DNA of 43,606 nt from a virus. Under the pieces are notes generated by a model. It saw only the letters and a program-made list of their open reading frames with translations. It did not search any database and was not told the origin of the DNA. A program made the translations under genes and the position numbers. Below are positions 1-5,970 of this stretch, in pieces. Where the stretch lies: positions 1 to 43,606 of IMG/VR virus record IMGVR_UViG_3300043408_000133. One strand, given 5' to 3'. The stretch's first letter is position 1. The number at the start of each line of letters is the position of its first letter.

Positions 1-30
1 AAGTACTTACTACATTAAACACTAAAAATA

Positions 31-58
31 AAATAAGGAGCTTTGAAGCTCCTTATTT
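31..58 (-). terminator. Intrinsic terminator, possibly bidirectional
   Basis: A perfect 12-bp stem (AAATAAGGAGCT paired with AGCTCCTTATTT) encloses a 4-base loop and is flanked by A-rich and T-rich sequence on both sides. It lies just downstream of the last minus-strand gene of the early block, so it most likely ends that transcript. The A/T flanks mean it could also stop plus-strand transcripts. Confidence 0.8.
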
Positions 59-61
59 AAA

Positions 62-181
62 TTATAATTTATTAACGCTAGTAATTACCTTTATCTTTTG
101 TTTTTTAAGAGATTCCAATCTTTTAACGAATTTAATAGCTAAGACCTTTTTAATTAATTCAGCATGTTGTTTTTTTTTCAT
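62..181 (-). CDS. Small basic protein, 39 aa, unknown
   Basis: This short reading frame starts MKKKQHAEL and is lysine-rich throughout (about a quarter Lys/Arg), with a probable single long helix. An AAGGA motif lies about 11 bases before the ATG, which is a little far. It is the last gene of the minus-strand early block and ends just before the terminator at 31-58. I do not recognise a family. A small nucleic-acid-binding role would suit the charge but is only a guess. Confidence 0.5.
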   Translation of the reverse strand: MKKKQHAELIKKVLAIKFVKRLESLKKQKIKVITSVNKL

Positions 182-197
182 AATATTTATATTCCTT

Positions 198-530
198 TTA
201 AAGATTTACGTTTTTTAGTGCCTTAACACCAATAAATTTAGCTATGCATTGCGTTGTGTAGTGCAACATATCCATACCACACCCGCCTATGCTAAAGGTA
301 CATGTTTTAGTGCAAAATTTCAAGCCGTTTTTTTTGCAAAAATCTTTAAAGTTATTTAGATATCCATATCCTGTGAATAACGTTTGCAACATTACTGGTT
401 TGTTGTCAGTAATGACAAATATGCTAAATTTACGACGCATTCCGCTATTACTAACTTTAATGTTAGCAAAATAAATAGTATCTATTTTGTTTGTGGTAAA
501 ATAGGTACTAACTTCATTTTGGACTTGCAT
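198..530 (-). CDS. Conserved phage protein with GGCGMDM motif, unknown function
   Basis: This 110-residue protein carries a Cys/Gly-rich GGCGMDM motif near residue 83, followed by a helix with His and Thr. That motif recurs in many small phage early proteins of unknown function, from my recollection of such sequences. Upstream is an MRRKF segment and a short KNG turn. An AAAGG site 7 bases before the ATG supports the start. It lies between the dsRNA-binding protein gene and the 39-aa gene in the minus-strand early block. No enzymatic residues are assignable, and nothing here looks like a signal peptide. Confidence 0.7.
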   Translation of the reverse strand: MQVQNEVSTYFTTNKIDTIYFANIKVSNSGMRRKFSIFVITDNKPVMLQTLFTGYGYLNNFKDFCKKNGLKFCTKTCTFSIGGCGMDMLHYTTQCIAKFIGVKALKNVNL

Positions 531-540
531 ATTTTTACCT

Positions 541-744
541 TTATAAAAGTTCCATTATTTTAATTGCTGCCGCTTGTTCAGCAGCTTTCTTAGTTAGAGC
601 CTTGGCACTAGCCTCAAACCCCATATATTCACATGTTACCGTGAACGTAGGTTGATGGTCGCTACCCCCTACAGCCTCAAGGGTGTAACTTGCTGGTGTG
701 TTACGGTTGCGTTGTGCGTGTTCGTTTAAGTAGCTTTTTGACAT
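541..744 (-). CDS. Stand-alone double-stranded RNA-binding domain protein
   Basis: The 67 residues correspond almost exactly to one double-stranded RNA-binding domain (alpha-beta-beta-beta-alpha). The first helix (about residues 5-12) is followed by the Tyr-Thr-Leu strand. A GGSDHQPTF loop supplies the usual Gly-x-x-His-x-Pro-x-Phe contact. The second helix begins LTKKAAEQAAA (about 51-61), matching the family's KKxAEQxAA RNA-binding helix. There is no attached catalytic domain, unlike RNase III. An AAGGGTG ribosome site sits 6 bases before the ATG. By position it belongs to the early block. The likely role is binding or masking structured RNA in the host cytoplasm, for example against RNase III or an RNA-sensing defence. 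The fold assignment is strong; the role is inference. Confidence 0.9.
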   Translation of the reverse strand: MSKSYLNEHAQRNRNTPASYTLEAVGGSDHQPTFTVTCEYMGFEASAKALTKKAAEQAAAIKIMELL

Positions 745-774
745 ATTTCACCCTTTGTAAAAAATATTAAAACA

Positions 775-796
775 CTATTAATTAAGTAATTAATAG
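775..796. repeat. 22-bp palindrome upstream of dsRBD gene
   Basis: Two perfect 10-bp arms (CTATTAATTA and its complement) surround a 2-base centre in the short leader between the 837-1112 gene and the dsRBD gene. It could be an operator or a transcript hairpin. The AT-rich stem and lack of an adjoining U-run make it a weak terminator. Confidence 0.5.
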
Positions 797-836
797 TATG
801 TAGTACACTTATTAAATGCACTACTACTAGTAACTA

Positions 837-1112
837 CTAATTCATACATCTTATACCGTTTTTTACAGCATCAGAAGCTTCTTCCAAGCTTTTGTATAAA
901 TTTGTAAGCATTAAGCCTCTTTCATCTCTAGCAACATTACCTAATAAATCCATAAAAGACCCCATGTAGCCGTAATAAAGACCTGAACTTTCGATAAGAT
1001 AAACACAACCCACGGTATTGCCATACTTATCGCAGACTAAGTCTACTAGTTCACCAACTTTACTTTTAAAAAGGTATAACATTTTTTTTTGATTACACTT
1101 ATATTTAATCAT
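837..1112 (-). CDS. Small early protein, 91 aa, unknown
   Basis: This soluble, mixed alpha/beta protein has a basic start (MIKYKCNQKK) and a central Tyr/Gly-rich stretch (GLYYGYMGS, about residues 44-52). It has an AGGA site 8 bases before the ATG. It sits between the dsRBD gene and a 29-aa membrane peptide, in the same direction. Three Cys residues are scattered and not in a metal-binding pattern. I do not recognise the family; placement suggests an early host-interaction protein. Confidence 0.65.
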   Translation of the reverse strand: MIKYKCNQKKMLYLFKSKVGELVDLVCDKYGNTVGCVYLIESSGLYYGYMGSFMDLLGNVARDERGLMLTNLYKSLEEASDAVKNGIRCMN

Positions 1113-1171
1113 AGCTTAAATCCTTTTTTTAATTTAATTGGATTATGCGGAATTACATAATCTAGTTGAAT

Positions 1172-1261
1172 TTAATCTTGCATAAGCCAAGATAAACTAA
1201 ACCAAGCACATGCTACTACACCAACTAAGTAGCATAATATTAGTATTGTTACTGCTTCCAT
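1172..1261 (-). CDS. 29-aa single-span membrane peptide
   Basis: The frame begins MEAVTILILCYLVG and stays hydrophobic for nearly its whole length, ending WLMQD, so it would form one membrane helix. It is supported by an AAAGGAGC ribosome site and by lying directly behind promoter cassette R1 at 1259-1320. That 62-bp cassette, including its ATG, is repeated exactly in front of the 1723-1989 gene. The function is unknown; small phage membrane peptides often act on the envelope or on superinfection. Confidence 0.55.
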   Translation of the reverse strand: MEAVTILILCYLVGVVACAWFSLSWLMQD

Positions 1262-1320
1262 TTAAAGCTCCTTTGTTTATCTATACTTATAGTATAGTAC
1301 ATTTTTAAAAATATGCAAGT
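1259..1320 (-). promoter_or_regulatory. Early promoter cassette R1 (62-bp repeat with R2)
   Basis: On the minus strand, a -35 TTGCAT (1313-1318) is separated by 16 bases from a -10 TATACT (1291-1296), followed by an AAAGGAGC ribosome site and ATG. The -10 overlaps an inverted repeat CTATACT-TAT-AGTATAG, a likely operator. The whole 62 bp, including the ATG, is identical to 1987-2048. Confidence 0.8.
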
Positions 1321-1340
1321 AGTTTACGTTCTATAATATA

Positions 1341-1368
1341 ATGATAGAACATGGTTTTTAAATGTCAA
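1341..1368 (-). promoter_or_regulatory. Second promoter upstream of R1
   Basis: A -35 TTGACA (1363-1368) lies 16 bases from a -10 TATCAT (1341-1346), reading left into cassette R1. It overlaps the last codons of the 1365-1655 gene and a 7-bp hairpin (GTTCTAT/ATAGAAC). It would give tandem promoters for the genes below 1261. Confidence 0.5.
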
Positions 1369-1655
1369 GTGTTTTTTTTCAAGATAAAATTCAAATCTTT
1401 TTTAATTCCAGACCAACTCAAACAAATTGTTTGTTCAAAGCTAAAAGCATTATAAGTTGCTTCTATGTTTTTAATTTTGTTTGGTATGTCTAAATTTAAA
1501 TTAGACAAAAATGCGATTGTTTGCTCTACAACAGACTCGTTGATTTGAGTATTGCCAGAAACCTCACGCCTATAGGTTTGGTAGTTTTTGTCCCGAACAA
1601 ACGGGCTTACAGTTAAGTTAAATTTTCTCCCGTTTACAACAATTTCTGTTTTCAT
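1365..1655 (-). CDS. Small early protein, 96 aa, unknown
   Basis: The ATG at 1655 (MKTEIVVNGRKF) is preferred to an in-frame start five codons upstream because AAGGAG lies 6 bases before it. The protein opens with two predicted strands and continues with an Asn/Ile-rich helical half. No motif is recognised. It lies downstream of a 9-bp stem-loop (1689-1710). Confidence 0.6.
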   Translation of the reverse strand: MKTEIVVNGRKFNLTVSPFVRDKNYQTYRREVSGNTQINESVVEQTIAFLSNLNLDIPNKIKNIEATYNAFSFEQTICLSWSGIKKDLNFILKKNT

Positions 1656-1688
1656 GATGACTCCTTGCAAAAAAAACTTACATTATTT

Positions 1689-1710
1689 AATACACTTTTG
1701 TAAGTGTATT
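1689..1710. repeat. 9-bp stem-loop between early genes
   Basis: AATACACTT and AAGTGTATT flank a 4-base loop between two same-strand genes. It may be an operator for the 1365-1655 gene or a weak terminator for the 1723-1989 gene. No clear U-run follows on the minus strand. Confidence 0.5.
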
Positions 1711-1722
1711 ATAAATATAAAT

Positions 1723-1989
1723 TTAAATTATACCCTTACTAGCTGGCACCGCCTTATATCCTAAGCCAGTAATTAAGTAAATAACGCCGTTTACCAAATA
1801 ACTATCAAGACTGCTACTGTTGCAGCAATTATTATTATTTATGTATTTTAGAATTTCATTCGCCATTGCTAGCATTCTAGAAGGTGTCGCCTTGTTTTTA
1901 TTCCTCCTAATTTGTTTTTTAAAATGTTTACGGGCTTCCAATAAAGCTTTAAAATATTGATGGTTATGCTCGGTAATATATAATTTCAT
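1723..1989 (-). CDS. Small basic early protein, 88 aa, unknown
   Basis: The N-terminal half is strongly basic and helical (RKHFKKQIRRNKNK, about residues 20-33). It is followed by an Asn-rich run with two adjacent Cys and a hydrophobic C-terminal half (VNGVIYLITGLGY). The start is fixed by promoter cassette R2, which carries the AAAGGAGC site and the ATG. The basic helix would suit nucleic-acid binding, but no family is recognised. Confidence 0.6.
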   Translation of the reverse strand: MKLYITEHNHQYFKALLEARKHFKKQIRRNKNKATPSRMLAMANEILKYINNNNCCNSSSLDSYLVNGVIYLITGLGYKAVPASKGII

Positions 1990-2048
1990 TTAAAGCTCCT
2001 TTGTTTATCTATACTTATAGTATAGTACATTTTTAAAAATATGCAAGT
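1987..2048 (-). promoter_or_regulatory. Early promoter cassette R2 (62-bp repeat with R1)
   Basis: This is identical to 1259-1320: -35 TTGCAT (2041-2046), 16-base spacer, -10 TATACT (2019-2024) overlapping the CTATACT-TAT-AGTATAG inverted repeat, then an AAAGGAGC site and the ATG of the 1723-1989 gene. Confidence 0.8.
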
Positions 2049-2059
2049 GTTTTGTAGAT

Positions 2060-2416
2060 TTATTTAAGCCTACCATTAATTTTTAATCTACTATCCGATA
2101 ACTGCTGCCCCAGTCTTTTAAGTTTAGCCGTTAAACCATGGATATTGCAATTTAATACATCGTGCATGCCCATTGTGTAATAGTTTAGAAAAGTAGGGTG
2201 TTTACTATACGTACCAATAAACTCACCTTTACTATTGTACTTTTTTAGAAGTATGCTGATGTTTTCATTTTTTTGACTAGCAACAAATAAACAAAATTTA
2301 TTGTTTAAACTAAGATTGTTGCATATCTCTTTAAGCACTTGGTAATTTACGTTTGGTTGTTTAGGTTGCGGCACTTGTGTGTGTGGGCAATCTAAACCAT
2401 GTTTAGTACATGACAT
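2060..2416 (-). CDS. Small early protein, 118 aa, Cys-His N-terminus, unknown
   Basis: The start is placed at the ATG at 2416 (MSCTKHGLDCPH), 6 bases after GGAGT. The longer in-frame extension merely translates promoter cassette R3 and is shared word for word with the next gene. The first dozen residues contain C-x-x-x-H and C-x-H spacing that could bind a metal. A Pro-rich linker and a mixed alpha/beta domain follow. No family is recognised. Confidence 0.6.
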   Translation of the reverse strand: MSCTKHGLDCPHTQVPQPKQPNVNYQVLKEICNNLSLNNKFCLFVASQKNENISILLKKYNSKGEFIGTYSKHPTFLNYYTMGMHDVLNCNIHGLTAKLKRLGQQLSDSRLKINGRLK

Positions 2417-2423
2417 TTTACAC

Positions 2424-2490
2424 TCCTTTTTTTTAATTAGTCTTGCATATTTATAGTATAGTACATTTTTAAAAATACGCAAGGAATATT
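2424..2490 (-). promoter_or_regulatory. Early promoter cassette R3 (67-bp repeat with R4)
   Basis: -35 TTGCGT (2477-2482), 16-base spacer, -10 TATACT (2455-2460), then a poly-A leader and GGAGT. It is identical over 67 bp to 2704-2770 and shares the core of about 33 bp with R1 and R2, but has only half of their -10 inverted repeat. It may therefore be regulated differently. Confidence 0.8.
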
Positions 2491-2696
2491 TATACTTTTG
2501 TTAACTCTTTCAATTCTTTTGTTGTACCATTACGATAAATAATAGTGTTATGGCTAGGCAGAGCCTCAACAGCTTCACGACTACCAAACGTAGTAGCTGT
2601 ATCATCGATTAAAGTTGATGATAAACGTTTAGCGTTGTTAATAGCATTTGTTAATTCTTGTTCTGCTTGTTGGATTGTTTGGTTTACTACTTTCAT
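2490..2696 (-). CDS. Small early protein, 68 aa, unknown
   Basis: The ATG at 2696 (MKVVNQTIQQAEQEL) is chosen because the upstream in-frame codons are just translated promoter cassette R4. The N-terminal 25 residues form an amphipathic Gln/Glu/Ala helix, and the rest is polar with a short NGTTKELKEL tail. Its stop overlaps cassette R3. No family is recognised. Confidence 0.55.
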   Translation of the reverse strand: MKVVNQTIQQAEQELTNAINNAKRLSSTLIDDTATTFGSREAVEALPSHNTIIYRNGTTKELKELTKV

Positions 2697-2703
2697 TTTT
2701 ACT

Positions 2704-2770
2704 TCCTTTTTTTTAATTAGTCTTGCATATTTATAGTATAGTACATTTTTAAAAATACGCAAGGAATATT
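2704..2770 (-). promoter_or_regulatory. Early promoter cassette R4 (67-bp repeat with R3)
   Basis: An exact copy of 2424-2490: -35 TTGCGT (2757-2762), 16-base spacer, -10 TATACT (2735-2740), serving the 2490-2696 gene. It begins inside the last codon of the 2769-3026 gene. Confidence 0.8.
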
Positions 2771-3026
2771 ATTTAATAACGCTTATTTTTTTTATTTCTG
2801 GCTCACAAAATGGATTGAAGCCAGTTAGCATAAATCTTGCTAAAATACCAGTCTTGTGTTTTTCCGCAAAATTATTCATGCATAGTAATAAATGCACTAT
2901 TGTTAAACGTAACTTGCTAGTACTATAATAAGTTAAATTACGATAATGCATTCTATAAACACTTTGTTCTTTAAGGCGCTTACTTTTAATAACCATTGTG
3001 GGTAAGGGTATATTATTTTTATTCAT
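2769..3026 (-). CDS. Small basic early protein, 85 aa, unknown
   Basis: This is the first gene of the minus-strand early block. It is basic and has two short hydrophobic segments (about 43-50 and 64-71). An AGAGG site lies 8 bases before the ATG, and a promoter at 3060-3087 precedes it. No recognisable domain is present. Confidence 0.6.
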   Translation of the reverse strand: MNKNNIPLPTMVIKSKRLKEQSVYRMHYRNLTYYSTSKLRLTIVHLLLCMNNFAEKHKTGILARFMLTGFNPFCEPEIKKISVIK

Positions 3027-3059
3027 AAATTAAACCTCTAATTGTATATACATAATACT

Positions 3060-3087
3060 ATTATAATATATATTTGTTAAAAGTAAA
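3060..3087 (-). promoter_or_regulatory. Promoter for the first early gene
   Basis: -35 TTTACT (3082-3087), 16-base spacer, -10 TATAAT (3060-3065, exact consensus), placed about 35 bases before the ATG at 3026. The sequence differs from cassettes R1-R4, so this may be the entry promoter of the block. Confidence 0.65.
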
Positions 3088-3163
3088 GCACCTACTAACC
3101 CAATAACAACTACAATTTAAAAATTCCCACTCAAACTTGACTTTTTCCGATTTATAGTATAAG

Positions 3164-3199
3164 GGTAGTGTATCTGATAACAACGCAGGGTACACTACC
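3164..3199. repeat. Inverted repeat behind a plus-strand promoter-like site
   Basis: GGTAGTGTA (3164-3172) pairs with TACACTACC (3191-3199) across an 18-base loop. Just upstream is TTGACT (3137-3142) with TATAAG (3158-3163) at a short 15-base spacing. A short structured plus-strand transcript or a repressor site are both possible. Confidence 0.4.
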
Positions 3200-4101
3200 T
3201 CCCGCCTGTTTCTAACCCCCCTTCAATAAACCTAATAAAAAAATAATCCTTATTATAGAATGCCCTGTATTACAGATAGATTAATAATCCGATATGTTTA
3301 TATCAAACGCAAATAAAAACTTAACTACGGGCATTTAAATACAAAGCATAGTTTAAACCTTACCAGTTAAGGCATTCCAAGGATAATTAAATATCCACTT
3401 AATATATTAATCTGTTGGTAATTAAATACAACACAATAAACCTTATTAAAACACTTTACTTTTATTAAGGAATATCATATAATTAAATTGGTTGTTATTA
3501 AATATTAATGCGTTATTCGGGCGTTAGGGGTTGCGAATAGCAAACCCTAGAGATATTAAGTATAACTACTAATATACTAATAGTATTTAATAACATACAA
3601 TATATTAACAGTAAACGTTCTTTAATAACATATATAGTGTATATTCCGTATTAAATTATTAATACGTACTAAGAGTTTAGTATGTATTAATAATTTAACC
3701 CGTATAAACTTTTAATAAATATTAAGCACTTACTTAATACCTTCCATATTAATTCAATTAAACCAATACTTAATACATACCATTGTATTAAGCTATCACT
3801 TAATTAATTACACCAAAGTTTTAATTAAATACTACATACATTTATGTACTATTCCTTTAACTCTTATACTCTTTATTAAATACTTACTTAATTTACTATT
3901 AAATAACCACTTAATTATTATACTATGTAATAACTAATACATACATTAGTGTTTGTATTAAGTACTTACTTAATAGTGTGTAGTAATACTTAATTAGGGC
4001 GGGTATTATTAAGTGAATGCTGAATTTCTAGAGGGGGAGGGGGTATAAGGGGTTCACCCCCCCTCACAAACCATATACACTATATATCAATTCGCGCACA
4101 C

Positions 4102-4188
4102 AATTCGAAAAATCAAAAGTACACTAGATACGTGGCAATTTTACATGGAATTTGAAAAGTCAAAAGTAAAATAGGTCTGTGGCAATTT
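4102..4188. repeat. Pair of imperfect 40-bp direct repeats
   Basis: Copies at 4102-4141 and 4149-4188 match at 33 of 40 positions by hand alignment. The outer blocks (AAAA-TCAAAAGTA and GTGGCAATTT) are best conserved and the middle is variable. They sit directly upstream of the plus-strand gene at 4232 and could be protein-binding sites controlling it, or part of the origin. Confidence 0.6.
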
Positions 4189-4231
4189 GTTATAGAAGAT
4201 TACTTTTAATAAAAATATAAGGGAGTAGAAA

Positions 4232-4566
4232 ATGTTAGAGATAAACAATAATGATAATATAAATCATAAAAGCTGGAACTTTGAAGACGCCTTACAATCT
4301 ACTATAAGTCTCTATAGTGATGATAATTTATCCTTAGATGATATAAAACTATACATTGATAGTTGTATTTTCATAACAAAAAAATAATACAGAATGATAT
4401 AACAGTTGTGTATAATTTTATTATCCCAAAAGTAAATAACGGTATTCTACCACCATTAATAATGTTTATACGTAATGAACTTTTTATGCAACCAGCTAAA
4501 TTAGTTGATTACAATGATGTACTAAATATAGTAAATAATTATATTGAGAAATTAATGAGTGTATAA
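4232..4566 (+). CDS. Frame-split plus-strand gene, candidate -1 frameshift (111 aa fusion)
   Basis: The first frame starts at the ATG at 4232 (MLEINNNDNINHK) behind AAGGGAG, 8 bases upstream, and stops at 4385-4387 after 51 residues. The stop directly follows seven A bases (4378-4384), read in-frame as A-AAA-AAA, a classic -1 slippery heptamer. The -1 frame then stays open for 60 more codons to 4566 and has no ribosome site of its own. Fused, it would be an acidic, Asn/Ile-rich 111-residue protein of unknown function. Either ribosomal slippage, a decayed gene or a one-base error in the A-run explains it. A 51-aa product alone is also possible. Confidence 0.55.
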
Positions 4567-4889
4567 TATATAAAATATATTTCACTTTCATTAGGGCGCC
4601 ATAAAGATAATAGTTTATCTAAGTGTTTTATGTTTGGATAAACTATTAAATTAATTTAGAGTTTGTTAAAAAATTTTTATAAAAATATTTTGAATTTTAT
4701 ACATGTCTATTATTATTTACAATTTATTAAATATTTCATAAGGTAAAAGTATGCGGCACACTAAGAAATATTAATGAGACCGCCTAATCTGCTGATAATC
4801 TTAATATTTACTAAAAAGCCATAATAACTTTATTAGCTATACCTTTTTTTGTAAAGAAAAATATTAATATATACACCATTATATTTGCA
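4567..4889. other. 323-bp non-coding gap with inverted repeats
   Basis: No gene is supported here. It holds the stem-loop at 4609-4647, a second weak pairing (AAATATTAA near 4768 with TTAATATTT near 4801), and a seven-codon plus-strand frame (ATG near 4751) too short to call. It separates the plus-strand gene ending at 4566 from the minus-strand methyltransferase ending at 4890, so a bidirectional termination zone is likely. Confidence 0.4.
4609..4647 (+). terminator. Stem-loop downstream of the plus-strand gene
   Basis: AATAGTTTATC (4609-4619) pairs perfectly with GATAAACTATT (4637-4647) across a 17-base loop, followed by AAATTAATTT. It lies 43 bases after the stop at 4566. The long AT-rich stem is suggestive, but the missing clean T-run keeps it uncertain. 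Confidence 0.45.
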
Positions 4890-5438
4890 CTATAATTCAT
4901 TTCCCCAGCTATCCCAACCATGATATTCTTGTCGAGCAAATAATTCAATTCTAGGTAAATCCCCAACTAGTTCAATTATTTTGTCTCTTGTGCAATTAGG
5001 TTTTTTTGAATGATGTTCAATGGGAGATTCAATTATTTGACTTACTGAAGCTGATATTCTCTTAGGTTTACCTTTTGTTGCTAATAAGCATATTTCAGCA
5101 TTTGCTCTAGTCCACCTACCCATACCAAAAAAGTTAGTATTGGATTTTTTATTCTTTTTAACCCATGTAAATGCAACAGTTTTATATTCAAAACCCCATT
5201 CCTTTATAACTTCAAAACATTCGTTTAATTTAGGGTATGTAACCCACATAAATAAAATAGAATTTTCACAGCTGATGTTTTCTATAGGTAAATTTTTAAT
5301 TTCATCTATACTCATAACATCATACTTGTTACCGACATACCTAGCTTCTTTTTTTAGGTCATAACCCTTGAAGCTCCAAGGTGGGTCAGCATAAATTATA
5401 TTATATGTTTTATTTGTATTTAAAATATCAATAAGCAT
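4890..5438 (-). CDS. MT-A70 family adenine-N6 methyltransferase
   Basis: The 182 residues form a compact MT-A70 domain. IIYADPPW (about residues 14-21) is the catalytic DPPW motif. It is followed by the family's MSIDEIKNLPI helix, the FMWVTYPKL strand, and GRWTRANAEICLLATKGKP (about 107-126), which helps bind S-adenosylmethionine and the target. HHSKKP and FARQEYHGWDSWGNE complete the typical C-terminus. Phage members methylate adenine in DNA, commonly as orphan enzymes protecting against restriction. No endonuclease gene is adjacent, so an orphan role fits. Downstream lies a non-coding gap; upstream are the small paralogous genes, probably co-transcribed. Confidence 0.93.
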   Translation of the reverse strand: MLIDILNTNKTYNIIYADPPWSFKGYDLKKEARYVGNKYDVMSIDEIKNLPIENISCENSILFMWVTYPKLNECFEVIKEWGFEYKTVAFTWVKKNKKSNTNFFGMGRWTRANAEICLLATKGKPKRISASVSQIIESPIEHHSKKPNCTRDKIIELVGDLPRIELFARQEYHGWDSWGNEL

Positions 5439-5459
5439 ATTATTAATTAATCCTTTTTT

Positions 5460-5672
5460 TTAAATTGTGATTAAAAGAGACTGACAAGGTTTAACTACAA
5501 TCAATACCTCCATACCTAGACTATAATTACGTTCTTTTTTAAACATTTCTATAGCGTAATTTTTAGCTTGTCTCCTATTGGTTACAACCCCCAAAAGATT
5601 AATGAGGTATTCCTTTTGCAAAACCCCGCCACTATAAAAAGACACCTCATAAGCATTTATTTTTTCTGACAT
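5460..5672 (-). CDS. Small paralog family member D, 70 aa
   Basis: This follows a pattern shared by four neighbours: a strand Y-x-V-x-F (YEVSF, about 8-12), a variable turn, a second strand, an Ala-rich helix ending in F-K (AKNYAIEMFKKE, about 36-47), and a final hydrophobic strand (MEVLIVV). It therefore looks like a beta-beta-alpha-beta fold. The function is unknown. It lies 6 bases downstream of member C and ahead of the MT-A70 gene in the same direction. Confidence 0.65.
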   Translation of the reverse strand: MSEKINAYEVSFYSGGVLQKEYLINLLGVVTNRRQAKNYAIEMFKKERNYSLGMEVLIVVKPCQSLLITI

Positions 5673-5678
5673 TTTATA

Positions 5679-5930
5679 TTACTCCCTATCAATAAAACCA
5701 GTTACAAATGTGCAAGTATAATTGCATTGCTCTACTTTAGATACATATACATCATATTGGTAATTGCTCCTATAGATTTTATGATATTCAAATTTACCCA
5801 CACCTTTATCATAGGCATCATCTTTTGATTCCGCACGAACAAGACAACAAAATATTGGTATTGCTTGGTCATAAAAAACTACATTATAATAATCACTAAT
5901 AACTTTTTGTAATATACCAAATGAACTCAT
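5679..5930 (-). CDS. Small paralog family member C, 83 aa
   Basis: After a short N-terminal helix (MSSFGILQKVISDY), the protein shows the family pattern: YNVVFYDQ, a second strand rich in Cys (IFCCLVRAES), the helix DDAYDKGVGKF (about 38-48), and YDVYVSKVEQ. The same order is seen in the genes at 5460, 6872, 7175 and 7563, which points to local duplication and divergence. The function is not recognised. Confidence 0.65.
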   Translation of the reverse strand: MSSFGILQKVISDYYNVVFYDQAIPIFCCLVRAESKDDAYDKGVGKFEYHKIYRSNYQYDVYVSKVEQCNYTCTFVTGFIDRE

Positions 5931-5970
5931 AATATTCTACCTTTTTATTTAATAATGCAAAAGCATATAG

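Larger units (their letters stand above)
3027..4231. other. 1.2 kb non-coding control region, candidate replication origin
   Basis: No credible reading frame exists here on either strand. The region is extremely AT-rich. From about 3399 to 4015 it is packed with CTTAAT and ATTAAG motifs, including two copies of ATTAAG-N6-CTTAAT (near 3722 and 3957). It also holds an inverted repeat at 3164-3199, a hairpin at about 3523-3550 (TAGGGGTTGC/GCAAACCCTA), a G-run cluster at about 4032-4050 followed by a C-run, and paired 40-bp direct repeats at 4102-4188. Iterated motifs in AT-rich DNA beside early genes are typical of phage origins. This is inference; no initiator gene is recognisable. Confidence 0.5.

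Noticed and set aside
2416-2482. Shared N-terminal extension MRIFKNVLYYKYARL on two neighbouring proteins as a conserved domain
   Set aside because: The extension is just translation of the identical promoter cassettes R3 and R4; good ribosome sites place the starts after it.
4032-4058. G-quadruplex at the GGGGG-A-GGGGG-TATAA-GGGG cluster
   Set aside because: Only three clear G-runs are contiguous, with a C-run directly after that would favour hairpin pairing instead; kept only as part of the control region.
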